From the NCBI GenBank assembly GCA_029531795.1, contig JAPEIS010000001.1:2976001-3040000 (forward strand): a DNA stretch of 64,000 bases, in the 5' to 3' direction. The stretch comes from Sclerotinia nivalis. Its lineage: Eukaryota; Ascomycota; Leotiomycetes; Helotiales; Sclerotiniaceae. This document shows positions 43,654 through 54,420 of the stretch, piece after piece. Each line of letters begins with the position of its first letter. The first letter of the stretch is position 1. Both the position numbers and the translations under genes were made by a program. Below the pieces are notes generated by a model that had not been told where the DNA came from, made no database searches, and saw only the letters and a list, made by a program, of their open reading frames with translations.

Positions 43654-45472
43654 ACTGAAATGAGGTTTATTTTTATTTTGGTCTTCTGGAGCTCAGTCAG
43701 TCTAACGATACTTATTTATCAATGTTGGAAGGATAAACCGTACTTTTGTCGCTGTCAGTAATCAATACAGCCGGAGCTATTGGCTACTGGTCTCAAGATA
43801 TTACAGTTATTTTGAGACTTTTGTACGTTCACAAATCCGTAAAATTGTATTAAACGAAAGAGTGGTTAAAGCGAACGAGTGTTGCTGCCTGTTTGACTTA
43901 GTCGTATACCATATTAAAATTGTGGTATAATACTTACAGTTTTCTAAGAATAAATGATTCCTATAATCGAGTCTTACTATTACACCGAAAATTTTGTGTG
44001 CGAGATTTATAAATTATGTTGAATGGAGGGCTAAGTTTCTATGAAAATGGGCAATCTGTGTATATAAGATCACTCCTCTTACTGTGAAAGAGGTAGGTCG
44101 AGATACGTGCGTCCCGATAGCACACTGCGAGGGGGAATAGGATACGAACTGATCAGACTATATTGTATAAACTTCGAATAGTAGAATTAATGTGATTAAT
44201 AATGGGTTGGAATTGTATATAATAGGTATACAAAAAAATTGATGAAGACGATTGATTATTTTAGAAGGGAAAGCGAAGCCTTCTTCTTATATTTAATTAT
44301 GAAGGATTATATAATCTAATGCCTATGAACTAGCTACGTATGTGGCCCTAGTAATCCAACTTTCTCACATTACTAAGCTAGTCTAGCTAATATAGAGCAT
44401 AGAGCATATGTGGCATATACGTCGCACGTCAAGAGACAAACTATATATCACTATCCTATCCTAGATCCCATCTCCTCCGCTACCCCTCTTTGATTTACCG
44501 CCCGATACACTCCCGATTGAATTCAAACATATCTCATCATCTCCACCTCGAAATCATAGAGGTTAGCGTGCACGAAGAAGGATGAAATCTCGACAGAAGT
44601 CAGCAGATTAGCGTAGTTTTATTCTGATATATCGTTAAAGAAAAGGGAGACAACCTCTCTGTTCTTAATCGTCGCTAAGGATGGTAACGCTTCGAGATAT
44701 CGAGAAGGGGTATGATATCATCTTCATTAAGATCGTTATCGGGTAGTTTTTACTTTCCCATGGGATTTGAAACTTACCGATTTGATATGGTTGCTTAGTG
44801 GTAGTCAACTTTTAGTTTGATGCTAGTGGCAAAGCCTTGCAATCTCTTGTACTAGTCTAGAAGACTAAAAGGACCTATATCCGTAGCTAGTCGTTGCGAA
44901 TTGCCGGTATATTTTATCGATATTAAGGATTGATGAAGTAGCTTGATGTCACAAGGGGATATCTGAGAGGAATTGGATTTCTCAAATAAGTTCAATTTTT
45001 TAAATAGGTTTCAAACAGGAGATTCTAGCTTGTTCCAAGATTTATTCGGCCAAAGTCTCCCGATAGACTTTTGAGTTCTTACATTTAGATGCTATTTCCA
45101 GCCTCCTGGGATGTTCTGCTTTCATTAACCTCACTCATACTTCAGAGCGATTTTAGGCTGTCCTCATTGAGTTTTCCTTGAAGACACTAAGCCTAAAAGG
45201 AACGAAGAACTGATCTTACTTACGACTGAATAAAGAATTTAGTTGGTGGTCCGGAACTATTAATAGTTATAGTGCTCTTTGTCTTTGATATAGCACGATG
45301 CCTTGTGTGAGGTCCAGTCAAAGACTCTCTCTTTTTTTTAACATAGGATCAATACAAGAACAATCAACTTGTTACCCATATATGTCTTGTTCAGGCTATT
45401 TAAAATAGTTCTGCCGGCACTTTTGACACAATAGCATTGCACACGCACATTATTATCATTGAATTAAACAAA
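43654..45472. other. AT-rich intergenic stretch in accessory island
   Basis: About 1.8 kb of strongly AT-rich sequence with only tiny open frames. It has the look of RIP-degraded DNA but no terminal repeats or coding traces could be identified. The last part must hold the promoter of the amidoligase-like gene. Confidence 0.5.
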
Positions 45473-46636
45473 ATGGCTAGCCCAAGTAACCCAGCAGAGC
45501 CCTCTCCAGAAGCAGAGTCTCGGCTCACTTTTGGTGTTGAAATTGAATTTATTTTAGCTACTGTGGCTGAGGGTGGAGAGAACCCTAATCCAAATGATCC
45601 TCGTGAGGTAAGTGGAAAAATACTCTCGGACCATGATTCTATCAATTACGATATTTGTAGAAAATTGAAGGAAGCTGGCATTCCAGCAACAGTGCAGGAA
45701 GTAGATAAGAAAAAATTAACTGACGCGCTTGACATAACTGCTACCAATTGGCTTTTAAAGACCGATGTCACTGTTGGCCTAAGCGATCCAGATGATAAGG
45801 ACGAGCATTATACCGAATTTGGCTTGGAAATGTCATCTCCACCATACTACTACGATGAAGCTTCACAAAAAGCTATAGAAACGGTCTTGACAGTTCTCAG
45901 AAAGAATTATTTAGTTCGCATCAACAGAACTACAGGATTGCATGTTCATGTTGGAAATTCATACTATGGTCTCCAATGGCGCGTACTACGCAATTTGATG
46001 GCCATTGCGTGGACTTACGAACGCCAGATCCTATTGATAATGCCTGAGGAGCGCGTAGCTAACAAATATTGTCAGCCCCTCCGGGAATCAACTCTCGGTC
46101 TTCGACATCCTGAGCTCACGCGTCTTGAATTTCTCAATCGCATCCTGTCGGTTATAAACAACCGGCAAATCACTTCGGAACTGACAGGCACTGAAGTTAA
46201 AACTCGTCTGGGCTTCAACATAGGGCATCTTAAGACACCTTTTCCTGATCATGCTCCAAAACGCACCATCGAGTTTCGTCATCATCCCGGATCACTCGAG
46301 CCGGAGGCTATTCTGCATTGGATACATATATGCGTGAAGTTGGTCGAAAAAGCATGTCTCGTCAAGGACGAAGAGCTGTTCGACCGACTACGAACCGATG
46401 TTGAAAAGCCAATCGGATTCGAGGAAAGTAGCGTTAGTACGGTTGACTATCTCATGTGGCTTGGCTGTCCAGCTCAAGCATACTACTACGGTGAGGAAAT
46501 GATAGCTAACAAGGCGCAGGTCGAAGAGAGAATTAAGAAGGAAGCGAGGAAAGATGCTATGGATTTGGCAATGTATCGTGAAGAAGGTCACGTCGATGTT
46601 CAAGGTACTCTCAGCGTGGGAATGGCGGAAGAATGA
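45473..46636 (+). CDS. Putative amidoligase-family protein (Amidoligase_2 type)
   Basis: Intronless gene of 387 residues. The family belongs to the glutamine synthetase/glutamate-cysteine ligase (COOH-NH2 ligase) superfamily and is thought to form amide bonds between an amino acid or peptide and an amine, using ATP. Seen: F-G-V-E-I-E-F (20-26), the first metal-binding strand; L-E-M-S-S-P (118-123); T-G-L-H-V-H-V-G (154-161); and T-I-E-F-R-H-H-P-G-S-L (265-275). These are the conserved Glu/His positions of the fold, so it may be active. The C-terminus is a charged helix. An in-frame ATG at 45437 is possible, but 45473 follows a purine-rich ACAAAATGG context. Substrate is unknown. No biosynthetic cluster partners flank it. 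Confidence 0.85.
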   Translation: MASPSNPAEPSPEAESRLTFGVEIEFILATVAEGGENPNPNDPREVSGKILSDHDSINYDICRKLKEAGIPATVQEVDKKKLTDALDITATNWLLKTDVTVGLSDPDDKDEHYTEFGLEMSSPPYYYDEASQKAIETVLTVLRKNYLVRINRTTGLHVHVGNSYYGLQWRVLRNLMAIAWTYERQILLIMPEERVANKYCQPLRESTLGLRHPELTRLEFLNRILSVINNRQITSELTGTEVKTRLGFNIGHLKTPFPDHAPKRTIEFRHHPGSLEPEAILHWIHICVKLVEKACLVKDEELFDRLRTDVEKPIGFEESSVSTVDYLMWLGCPAQAYYYGEEMIANKAQVEERIKKEARKDAMDLAMYREEGHVDVQGTLSVGMAEE

Positions 46637-47631
46637 CTATGGGTTTGCCACGGATAGTTGGGATAAGGGTTGAGTTTCTCAGGGAACCTCTAAGCTTTCC
46701 GGAGCGACCTTGTTACCATGCCCGAGGTATTCAAATGGGTCATCAGAGTTAAGTCACTTATCTCCTCTCCTCTTCTAGGTATGCTGCTCCTCGGCGTATA
46801 GGTAAGCATATAATTATGCTAGTAATATAATGGAATATGGTAAGAAATTCTTATCTACTAAACTCTCACCCTCTTGCTTTATGTATCTTATCCTAATTAT
46901 AAAATCATATCTCTAGAATTAGTTTGAAATGCGTGTGTTAATGAAGTGAAGAAGGTTTTAAGTGTGCGAATAAATATCGGATTATAATTAGTTGGTTCAA
47001 ATATACAGAACATTTTCAATGATTAATAATTTTCCAAATGATGAAGACTTCCAGTGTAGTTTGGTAGTCCGGACTATTGGATACTCTTTGAACAGCTAAT
47101 TTCTTCGATCGGTAAGAATATCACTTGTCTAAATTCTTGGATAAATACAATTTATTGTGATTCTTTTCTTAACTGAGGTTGGCTTAGAGTTAATTTGATT
47201 GCGGCTATGGTGTATTCCAAAAATCAATCTAGCATTGCTCTAGCGGAATGATGCATTAGGCATACTGTATTTATATGGCTCATGACTTTCATGTGATCAA
47301 TAAAAGAGGCTGTAGATATGCTTTAGAGCCTAGCCATGCAGAACACATCACAATCACAATTTTCTATAAATTGTACGACGTTCCATTTGCTGTCGTTTAC
47401 GGTAGGAGTCTGAATAGTGGGGTAAGAAACCGGCCAATACAAGCATTTCCTCACCATTCGCGAGTGGGGGCCATGATGACTGCGCCTTCACTTATCTTCT
47501 GAAACACTTGAATAACACCTCATCAGCTTCATATAGTTGCTGATCCCTTTCCAGATATCATTTGCTGCATTTCTCGATTTTGCTTTCATTCTATACCACA
47601 TACTCAAGCATTTCCATACAGTTAGACCGAG
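46637..47631. other. Intergenic, no gene seen
   Basis: Nearly 1 kb between two plus-strand genes. AT-rich, with only a short motif-free open frame at 47275-47502. It should hold a 3' UTR and the next promoter. Confidence 0.5.
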
Positions 47632-49455
47632 ATGTCACTTGATTTAGGAATTGGCCAGGTCATAACCTTGACGCAGTTATCCTGGGACACGCTTCAAAAT
47701 TCAATAAAGGCAGGCGATGCCTATTCACATCTTACCAAAGAGCTAGGAAATCTGTATACGGTATTGGACAGCTTACAAAATCGTGCCGACTACCGAGCAT
47801 CACTTTTAAATCAAGAGAACGATGGAGTGTTAGTACGACTACATGGTATCCTCGACGAATGTTATGATATGCTGGAAGATGTCGATAGGTCTTTATCCAA
47901 ATACAATGGCTTGTCCGAGGATAGGAACAGAGTTAAGAGGCTGGGGCTAAAGATCATGTTTGGCAACACTACAATGAAAGATATGCCGGAAATTAGGCAG
48001 AGGGTGGCATCGTATGCATCGAGTATTCAATTGTATCTTAGTATGCTACTGGTGAACTCGTTAGGGAAGGTTGAAGAAAGTACGAGAAATCATATGCTGG
48101 AGACGAAAGGGCTTCGAAAGGAATTCCGCTCGTTTGCGGATTCACAGCGGCAGAATAGAGTTAGGGAAGAATCAAACAGATTTAGAGATGATGTATCGGT
48201 GCTCACGACTCATCCTAATGACGACAAGGCCGTCTGGAGAGAATTTCGAAGGAAAGCAATCAAGAATGGCTACTCGAGTGCTTTCCTGGATGAGCATATG
48301 CCAGATCTCCTCAACTATATGGAGAAGTATGGCCAGGAAGGGGCATTAGATACTCCAAAGCTTCAGCATGATAAGAACCAGAGACGACAGCGATTGGCCC
48401 TTCCTTCAGCAGGGCAAATGCATAGGACCATGAGCACACCAAGATTCCCAAAAGATGGCTACGATGCTGATTTAAAAAGCTACCCACCTCATCCCAGAAA
48501 ACCCAAATCCTCCAGAGAGCTGAAAAATATGACTGAGGACGAGATGACTTTTGCCATGCGCTTTGGGACTTCCGGTGGAAACGAATCATCACCAAAGGAA
48601 GCGAACTTTGGAGATGTCAATGACTGGCTCTCCGAGTGTCAACGAGCGACAGGACGTAATTCCTCAATCAAAACACCAGATAACTTTGCATACAAACCAA
48701 ATACTTCTAAGATTTCAAAAGAGCAGGACAGAACATATGTCATGGCAAGAGAAAGACATAGAGAACCCCAAGTTTCTGAATACGATGAGGCTGATGAGTA
48801 CGACAAGAAAGAGTTTCCTAGGATAGATTTATCCAAACGGAGGGAAACTAAGGTTGCCATGCTCAATGAAAAAGAGAGACGCACACGTTCCCCACTGCCC
48901 GAGTACGATGAGGCCGATGAGTACGATAAGGGCCGATCTCACAAAACAGATCTATCCAAACGAAGGAGAGCCAACGCCAATAAACACCAGCGATCTCAGC
49001 GAGAAAGAGAAATCACCCACCCCGCCACTCAGAGTTCTGGTCGAGGAAATCATCCCGACTCCGTCCAGGATCAAAACTACACTCTGCAGCCTGAAAGCCC
49101 ACGTTTGAAGACCAAGCGCGGTGATCCTCGCCTCACATATGGTAACGGTGCTTACTCCGGTCCGGCAATTGAAGTCAAGGAGTTAGAGGATGATGAGAGT
49201 ACATATTCTGAGTACTCAGATCAATTTTCGCCACCTGAAGAATATGGTGATGAGATCTCGTTGTACGACTCAGAAGAAGAACGTGAGCGTGCAAAAGTTT
49301 CAAAGCCGTCGAAATTCAATCAATTTTCACCACCTGAAGAATATGGTGATGTGATATTGTTATACGACTCGGAAGAAGAACGCGAGCGTGCAAAAGCTTC
49401 AAAGCTACTGCCGAAACGACGCACTAAATATACTTCTCGCTTATTTCTCGATTAG
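47632..49455 (+). CDS. Protein with Helo-like N-terminal helical domain and acidic repeat tail
   Basis: Intronless, 607 residues. Residues 1-170 (M-S-L-D-L-G-I-G-Q-V-I-T-L-T-Q-L-S-W onward) resemble the fungal N-terminal helical domain found at the head of NLR-like STAND proteins (Helo-like_N type), with amphipathic helices and no signal peptide. Instead of a NACHT or NB-ARC domain, the rest is charged and low-complexity. Two internal duplications are visible: E-Y-D-E-A-D-E-Y-D-K (near residues 383 and 423) and F-S-P-P-E-E-Y-G-D-x-I-x-L-Y-D-S-E-E-E (near 540 and 564). The family is common in Pezizomycotina and of unknown function. A role in signalling or cell-death-related assembly is speculation from the domain relation alone. 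Confidence 0.75.
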   Translation: MSLDLGIGQVITLTQLSWDTLQNSIKAGDAYSHLTKELGNLYTVLDSLQNRADYRASLLNQENDGVLVRLHGILDECYDMLEDVDRSLSKYNGLSEDRNRVKRLGLKIMFGNTTMKDMPEIRQRVASYASSIQLYLSMLLVNSLGKVEESTRNHMLETKGLRKEFRSFADSQRQNRVREESNRFRDDVSVLTTHPNDDKAVWREFRRKAIKNGYSSAFLDEHMPDLLNYMEKYGQEGALDTPKLQHDKNQRRQRLALPSAGQMHRTMSTPRFPKDGYDADLKSYPPHPRKPKSSRELKNMTEDEMTFAMRFGTSGGNESSPKEANFGDVNDWLSECQRATGRNSSIKTPDNFAYKPNTSKISKEQDRTYVMARERHREPQVSEYDEADEYDKKEFPRIDLSKRRETKVAMLNEKERRTRSPLPEYDEADEYDKGRSHKTDLSKRRRANANKHQRSQREREITHPATQSSGRGNHPDSVQDQNYTLQPESPRLKTKRGDPRLTYGNGAYSGPAIEVKELEDDESTYSEYSDQFSPPEEYGDEISLYDSEEERERAKVSKPSKFNQFSPPEEYGDVILLYDSEEERERAKASKLLPKRRTKYTSRLFLD

Positions 49456-51274
49456 AAATACCTCTCGTAATTTTCACATCGTTTAACCTCTGAGCTGGGT
49501 TGCAAGTATTGGATGTATTGATCAAGTTTTGGGGTTCTGAGGGTGGTGGGGGTTTGCGTATAATTGTCATGGTTATGTTACGATGAAACGACGTCTGATG
49601 AATGATAGAATCCTTTAAGGAGTGAAGCACTGTAGTTAATTAGCGCGTACTGTATATATGAATCTCTTAATACACATTATACGATTCTTGGCCCATTATC
49701 GGATACTCTGAGATAGACATCTAGATGTATTCTCGTACCTTGACCAACGGCGTTTGCATTGCCTGTGCTCCTCATCCGAAAATAAATATTTCATTTCATC
49801 ACGAAAGCTTTAGTGCAAGCGCTAACATCGAGGTAGAATTGTTCTGTGGGACCCAGCAGCTCGTAGTATGGGATTTGTGTAGATGAAGATATGGTAGGGC
49901 TTTGTGAAGCAATAACGTTCCGAATCAATGGTTCGACACCAGAATTAGGCTCAAGAGTTCAAGCGGCTCGTTGGACTTATTTCTCCACTTATTTTGGAGA
50001 ATGTGATAGATTCTCATGTACAGCTCTTCATAGGAAAATCTTACTGTGGAAAGTTACGGGAAGGGATGTGAAAAGTTTGGGAATTGTGTTAGTGGTTCTC
50101 GTAAATATGTGAGATGGTACTGACGGGATATGTATAGATGCATGCCACATACTAGCCCTGGAGTTCCGAACGTACATTCTACTGTTGAGGTGGTAAATGC
50201 GAATGGAAAGATCGCTTTTATGGTGCATGTTGGTGCAAGTGTCAATGCTCACAGAGTATAGATAGTGCTTGTGGTATATAGTGCTGAGCACGACGATGAG
50301 AACTCATGGACAAATTTGATAATTTGAAAACCAAAAACATATTGCATAGGCTTGGCTGAAGAATACTTTCAAACTTTGAATTGAACATCTAGACAAAACG
50401 GGCGAATAGTTTTTGTAGTTATGAATCTAAAGGATTGAGGCAGCGAGCTCTGTCGAATAACTAAGTTGTTGATATTAACTCTTAAATAAACTCGAGATAT
50501 GCTATCTATCTATATGCCAGTAATATACCAATATATGCACTGAAAAAATACAAATCACCTGATCTTCTGGGAAGGCGGGATGCAGAGCAACAATTTGTTA
50601 AATAAAAGTGCATGCAATTAGCCTATTTCCTTGACTCTAGGCACTTACCAGAGCCTCAATTTCACCGACTAATTTGCCAATAGGGGAAGAGTTCATGCCA
50701 ATTAGAAGATTTCGCGCATAAGAAACCCAAGTGATGGTAAAAGGTGAGCATACGGATCTGCTCTGATAACTTACTAGCTAATTACTTCCGAGACCAGCTA
50801 GTCTCAGTAGTATACAATATTCTCCAAGCCTGATAGAAATAGTCTATTAATAGCAACCACTGGTCGGTCGATCGTAGACTATAAGTAATGATATGTCATA
50901 TTAAACGGCATGTCAGAAACATCGGTACACAGTCTTACCACACAGAGCTAAATTACATGAACTCTGTGAGAGCTAATGCTACCCTCAATTCAGTAGATTA
51001 GGCCGCACAATTGCTTGGTTAAACATGACTTGAACGGCGTGATATTCGTATAATTCGTATAATACGAAATAGTATTGATGCTGACGCAAGATAATGACCG
51101 ATATTTCTTAAATAACCACGCACGTGATAACAATCTACCGAGGAATCGGGCGGAATTTTGGCGTGTGGGGAAAGCAAGCTTAAGCCGAACCTGGTCGGTC
51201 CTTCATCAAGGGCTTCAAATGTCCTGAAATTCCTCCACCACATTGACGAGTTCTTCAGTACCGCTACCATCAAC
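49456..51274. other. Intergenic at right edge of accessory island
   Basis: About 1.8 kb without a supported gene. It contains the second copy of a dispersed repeat (50797-50859) and, at its right end, the ETF beta promoter. Confidence 0.5.
50797..50859 (+). repeat. Dispersed repeat copy 2
   Basis: Matches 42848-42910 (see that entry). The match may extend some 30 bp further left at lower similarity (CTAATTACTTCCGAG against TTAATTCTGAG). Confidence 0.65.
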
Positions 51275-52226
51275 ATGTCCGCCTTAAGAATTTTGGTACC
51301 CGTAAAGAGGGTCATCGACTATGCCGTTCGTAACACTTTCAATCTCAACACCAACTTCAATCCCTTGATTCTTTCTTTGCGCAGGAAAAGAATTCAAACT
51401 AACACAAACACCGCAGGTCAAACCCCGCGTCAACAAAGCCCAAACGGCCGTCGAGACCAATGGCGTCAAACACAGCATGAACCCTTTCGATGAGCTCTCA
51501 ATCGAAGAATCGGTACGAATCCGCGAGAAGAAAACTGCGCCCGGCGGCGTGGAGGAAATCGTTGCATTTTCCGCCGGACCAACAAAATCGCAAGATATTT
51601 TGCGCACAGCCATGGCTATGGGCGCCGATCGCAGTTTACTAGTTGAGATAAAAGATGGGGAAGAATTGGAACCATTGGGAGTTGCGAAGCTTTTACAAAA
51701 GGTTGTGGAGAAGGAGAAGAGCAATTTGGTGTTTTTGGGGAAACAGAGTATTGATGACGATGCGGGGCAGACAGGACAGATGTTAGCGGGGTTGTTGGGA
51801 TGGAGTCAGGCGACGCAGGCGAGTAAGGTGGAGTTTAAGGATGGGGATATAGTGGAGGTCACAAAGGAGGTGGATGGGGGAACGGATGTGGTGAGGGCCA
51901 AATTGCCCATGGTTATTACGACGGATTTGAGATTGAATGAACCGAGATATGCGAGCTTGCAGAGTATCATGAAAGCAAAGAAGAAGAAGCTGGAGAAATC
52001 TACTTTAGGTGATTGGGGCGTGGATGGCACTAGAAGGTTAAAGACCTTGAAGGTTATTGGTAGGTTGACCTCTTTCACTTCTGGGATTTTGGTTCCATCC
52101 ATGGAGAGGATATGCCGAATATTTACTGACAAAATGGATATAGAACCACCGCCAAGACAAGGAGGTGGTAAAGTTGACGATGTAGATGGAATGATCTCCA
52201 AACTGAAGGAATTAGGCGCAATATAA
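51275..52226 (+). CDS. ETFB: Electron transfer flavoprotein subunit beta, mitochondrial
   Basis: ETF is an alpha/beta heterodimer in the mitochondrial matrix that carries electrons from acyl-CoA and other dehydrogenases to ETF:ubiquinone oxidoreductase. Three exons (51275-51325, 51417-52059, 52144-52226) give 258 residues, the usual length. Motifs: L-R-I-L-V-P-V-K-R-V-I-D-Y-A then V-K-P-R-V-N across intron 1; S-M-N-P-F-D-E-L-S-I-E-E-S-V-R; D-D-D-A-G-Q-T-G-Q-M-L-A-G; the recognition loop R-Y-A-S-L-Q-S-I-M-K-A-K-K-K; and C-terminal I-E-P-P-P-R-Q-G-G-G-K-V across intron 2. Intron 1 uses a GTTCGT donor. Reading through intron 2 stays open, so an automated model might wrongly keep it as coding. 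Confidence 0.95.
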
Positions 52227-54420
52227 ATGGATACCAAACGACCATAAACGAAGGGTTGTATATATGTACGAATTAGAGGATAAGGCGAGGTAAAACATTA
52301 GGTTTTGGACGCGAGTGGAAAATCCGGATGATCCATCATGCCTACATAGCTTTCCAATAGATATATGGTGAGAAATAGATCCATAGTCCAAATCTGGTTG
52401 ATTCTTGAGAGAGCTCCGCATTAGCAATACTCTTCAACTTGATGATCTCTTCAATAATTACTTTCCACATCTTTTGCTAGTAGCCAAGTCCACATTCAAC
52501 TAACCGGGCCAATCGGTACAGAAGTGCGGATGGATTGTCTAATACGAAGCATAACTCTTTTTTTACCATTTGACTTTTGCATCACGTCAATTACCTTTGA
52601 GTAATGACCAAACCCATTCACACGCATGCGTTCATAACTCAGTTTAACACCTACGATAAATATCTGTATAACCATCCTATTTCTAGCGCGCGAGTTTTGT
52701 TAAAAGGTCCCTTTGAGGAATTCCCAATGAGCGAGTGAGCGAGAAATAATTGTAGGTAGTCATGCAAAAAATCTCTGCTCCAATAGACATTCTACTCTGG
52801 CTCTAATCTGATGCTACTCAGTAACTCAGACACCTTGGAGAAGTACATGTATATCGATATACTGATCAGTAATAGTGATCAGTATCGAATCATGATTTAT
52901 AAGACCACATTGACGCTTTACCCGAAAAAGTACATACCCAAGATCCATTTCACCGGTAAGAGATATTAATAGCAATCAATTCTCCACTTATTACCACCTA
53001 CCCAGCACCGGTAATTGTCAATATTGCTCAGCCCATTCCATGGCGTGCCAATCCCCTCCCCTCCCTCAAATTCACACAACCAAAACTCCGCTCCGTTCCC
53101 AACTTTAACTTCCTATCTCAATGTCAGATGTCCGCAGTCCGCACAAACTTTAAGAATAATACCCACTCCACTGCACTCCATCCCATCCCATCAACCATCA
53201 ATGATTCGAATCCCCAGTACAGTAACATCGCCACCCCTCAGCGCCATCCCAATCACCCAATCACCCATCCCATCAGCAACTTCGCTTAACAAACCCAACA
53301 AGCCCCATTAGTTCTAACCTCCCAAACCCCATTCTCATCATTCACGTACCAAACAAGCAAGACCCCTGAAAATGACGGCACGCATGATTATTAATGAAAC
53401 AAGTAAATTTTTAAACATGGACTTGGGTAAGGTTAAAATCTTATTGTTAATCTTGATTTTTGACACTTGTGACAAGTGTGCTGATTGGATCCGGGGGGAA
53501 GGTTTGTATGTACGGGAGTGGGAAAATAAGAAATTAAGAAGTTAGGGTATTAAGCGAATAGTGTGAATTGAATGAAAGAGGAAAGAGGGAAAGATCTTGG
53601 CTGGGAATCTCGGAGTATAAAATGGGGATACGATGAGTAATTTTATTGCGGGTGGAAGCTTGTAGGGACCGGGGTGGGATGATGGTTCGCATGGAGAAAT
53701 AGGGGAAGTGTAGGGTTGGGATTCGGGAAGAGAATAGAAGGAGAAGGGAAGATAGGGAAAGAAATATGAGGTCAGGGATTATTTGTCTATGGAAATCATA
53801 AGGATGTGGTTGAACATGTATGTATTTTCTGGCTCCGATCACAGACAACATTCGAAATATGAAACATTATCATTCAAGCCAGTATCAACTAAATCGGTCC
53901 CAGCTCAAAACGATTGTCTCCCGTCCTCAAAAACCTTGATAAGCAACGCCGCAACTTTATACTCGAGTATTTTTGCACGTGGTAGACAGGCGTTGCTACA
54001 TAAAATAAACCCTGTTCAGCCTTGGAAGTCAGTCATAGCGAACCTTGACGTCCAAGCTAGAAGTCTCACAATTGCTTCTAGCTTGCCTCTTATCTTTCCC
54101 TGTAACTTTTTACTTCATCATAGAAAGAAGCCTCGCAGAAATGCTGGTTTTTGGTATACATGCATGATCTTCCCATCTCCACGTTTATGATAATTGACCT
54201 TCTTACCAATCACCTCGCGCTGGATCTTGTATATTACACATCTTAAATTATTTTTGGACCATCGCCATCGCGCATTTGAGCTCAGTGGATGCGCTCGACA
54301 TTTCTTTCGAGGCTAGGATGATATAGGAACATCGATACGTGGATGAATGAGACGGAAGAGCGATTTTAAGCAAGATATTGCATAGTCAAAACGAACGCGA
54401 AGAAAGACCGAAAATACAAA
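52227..54420. other. Intergenic, no gene seen
   Basis: About 2.2 kb between two plus-strand genes. 53020-53330 is C-rich and 53640-53770 purine-rich, and both give open frames of low-complexity translation only. The frame at 53783-54190 shows no motif. No RNA gene was recognised. Confidence 0.5.

Noticed and set aside
45250..47080. Similar short strings around TGGTCCGGAACTATT (45250) and TAGTCCGGACTATT (47060)
   Set aside because: Only about 20 bp match and no extension was found; could be chance.
53783..54190. 135-codon open frame upstream of the rhodopsin-like gene
   Set aside because: No recognisable domain, unusual composition, no supporting context.
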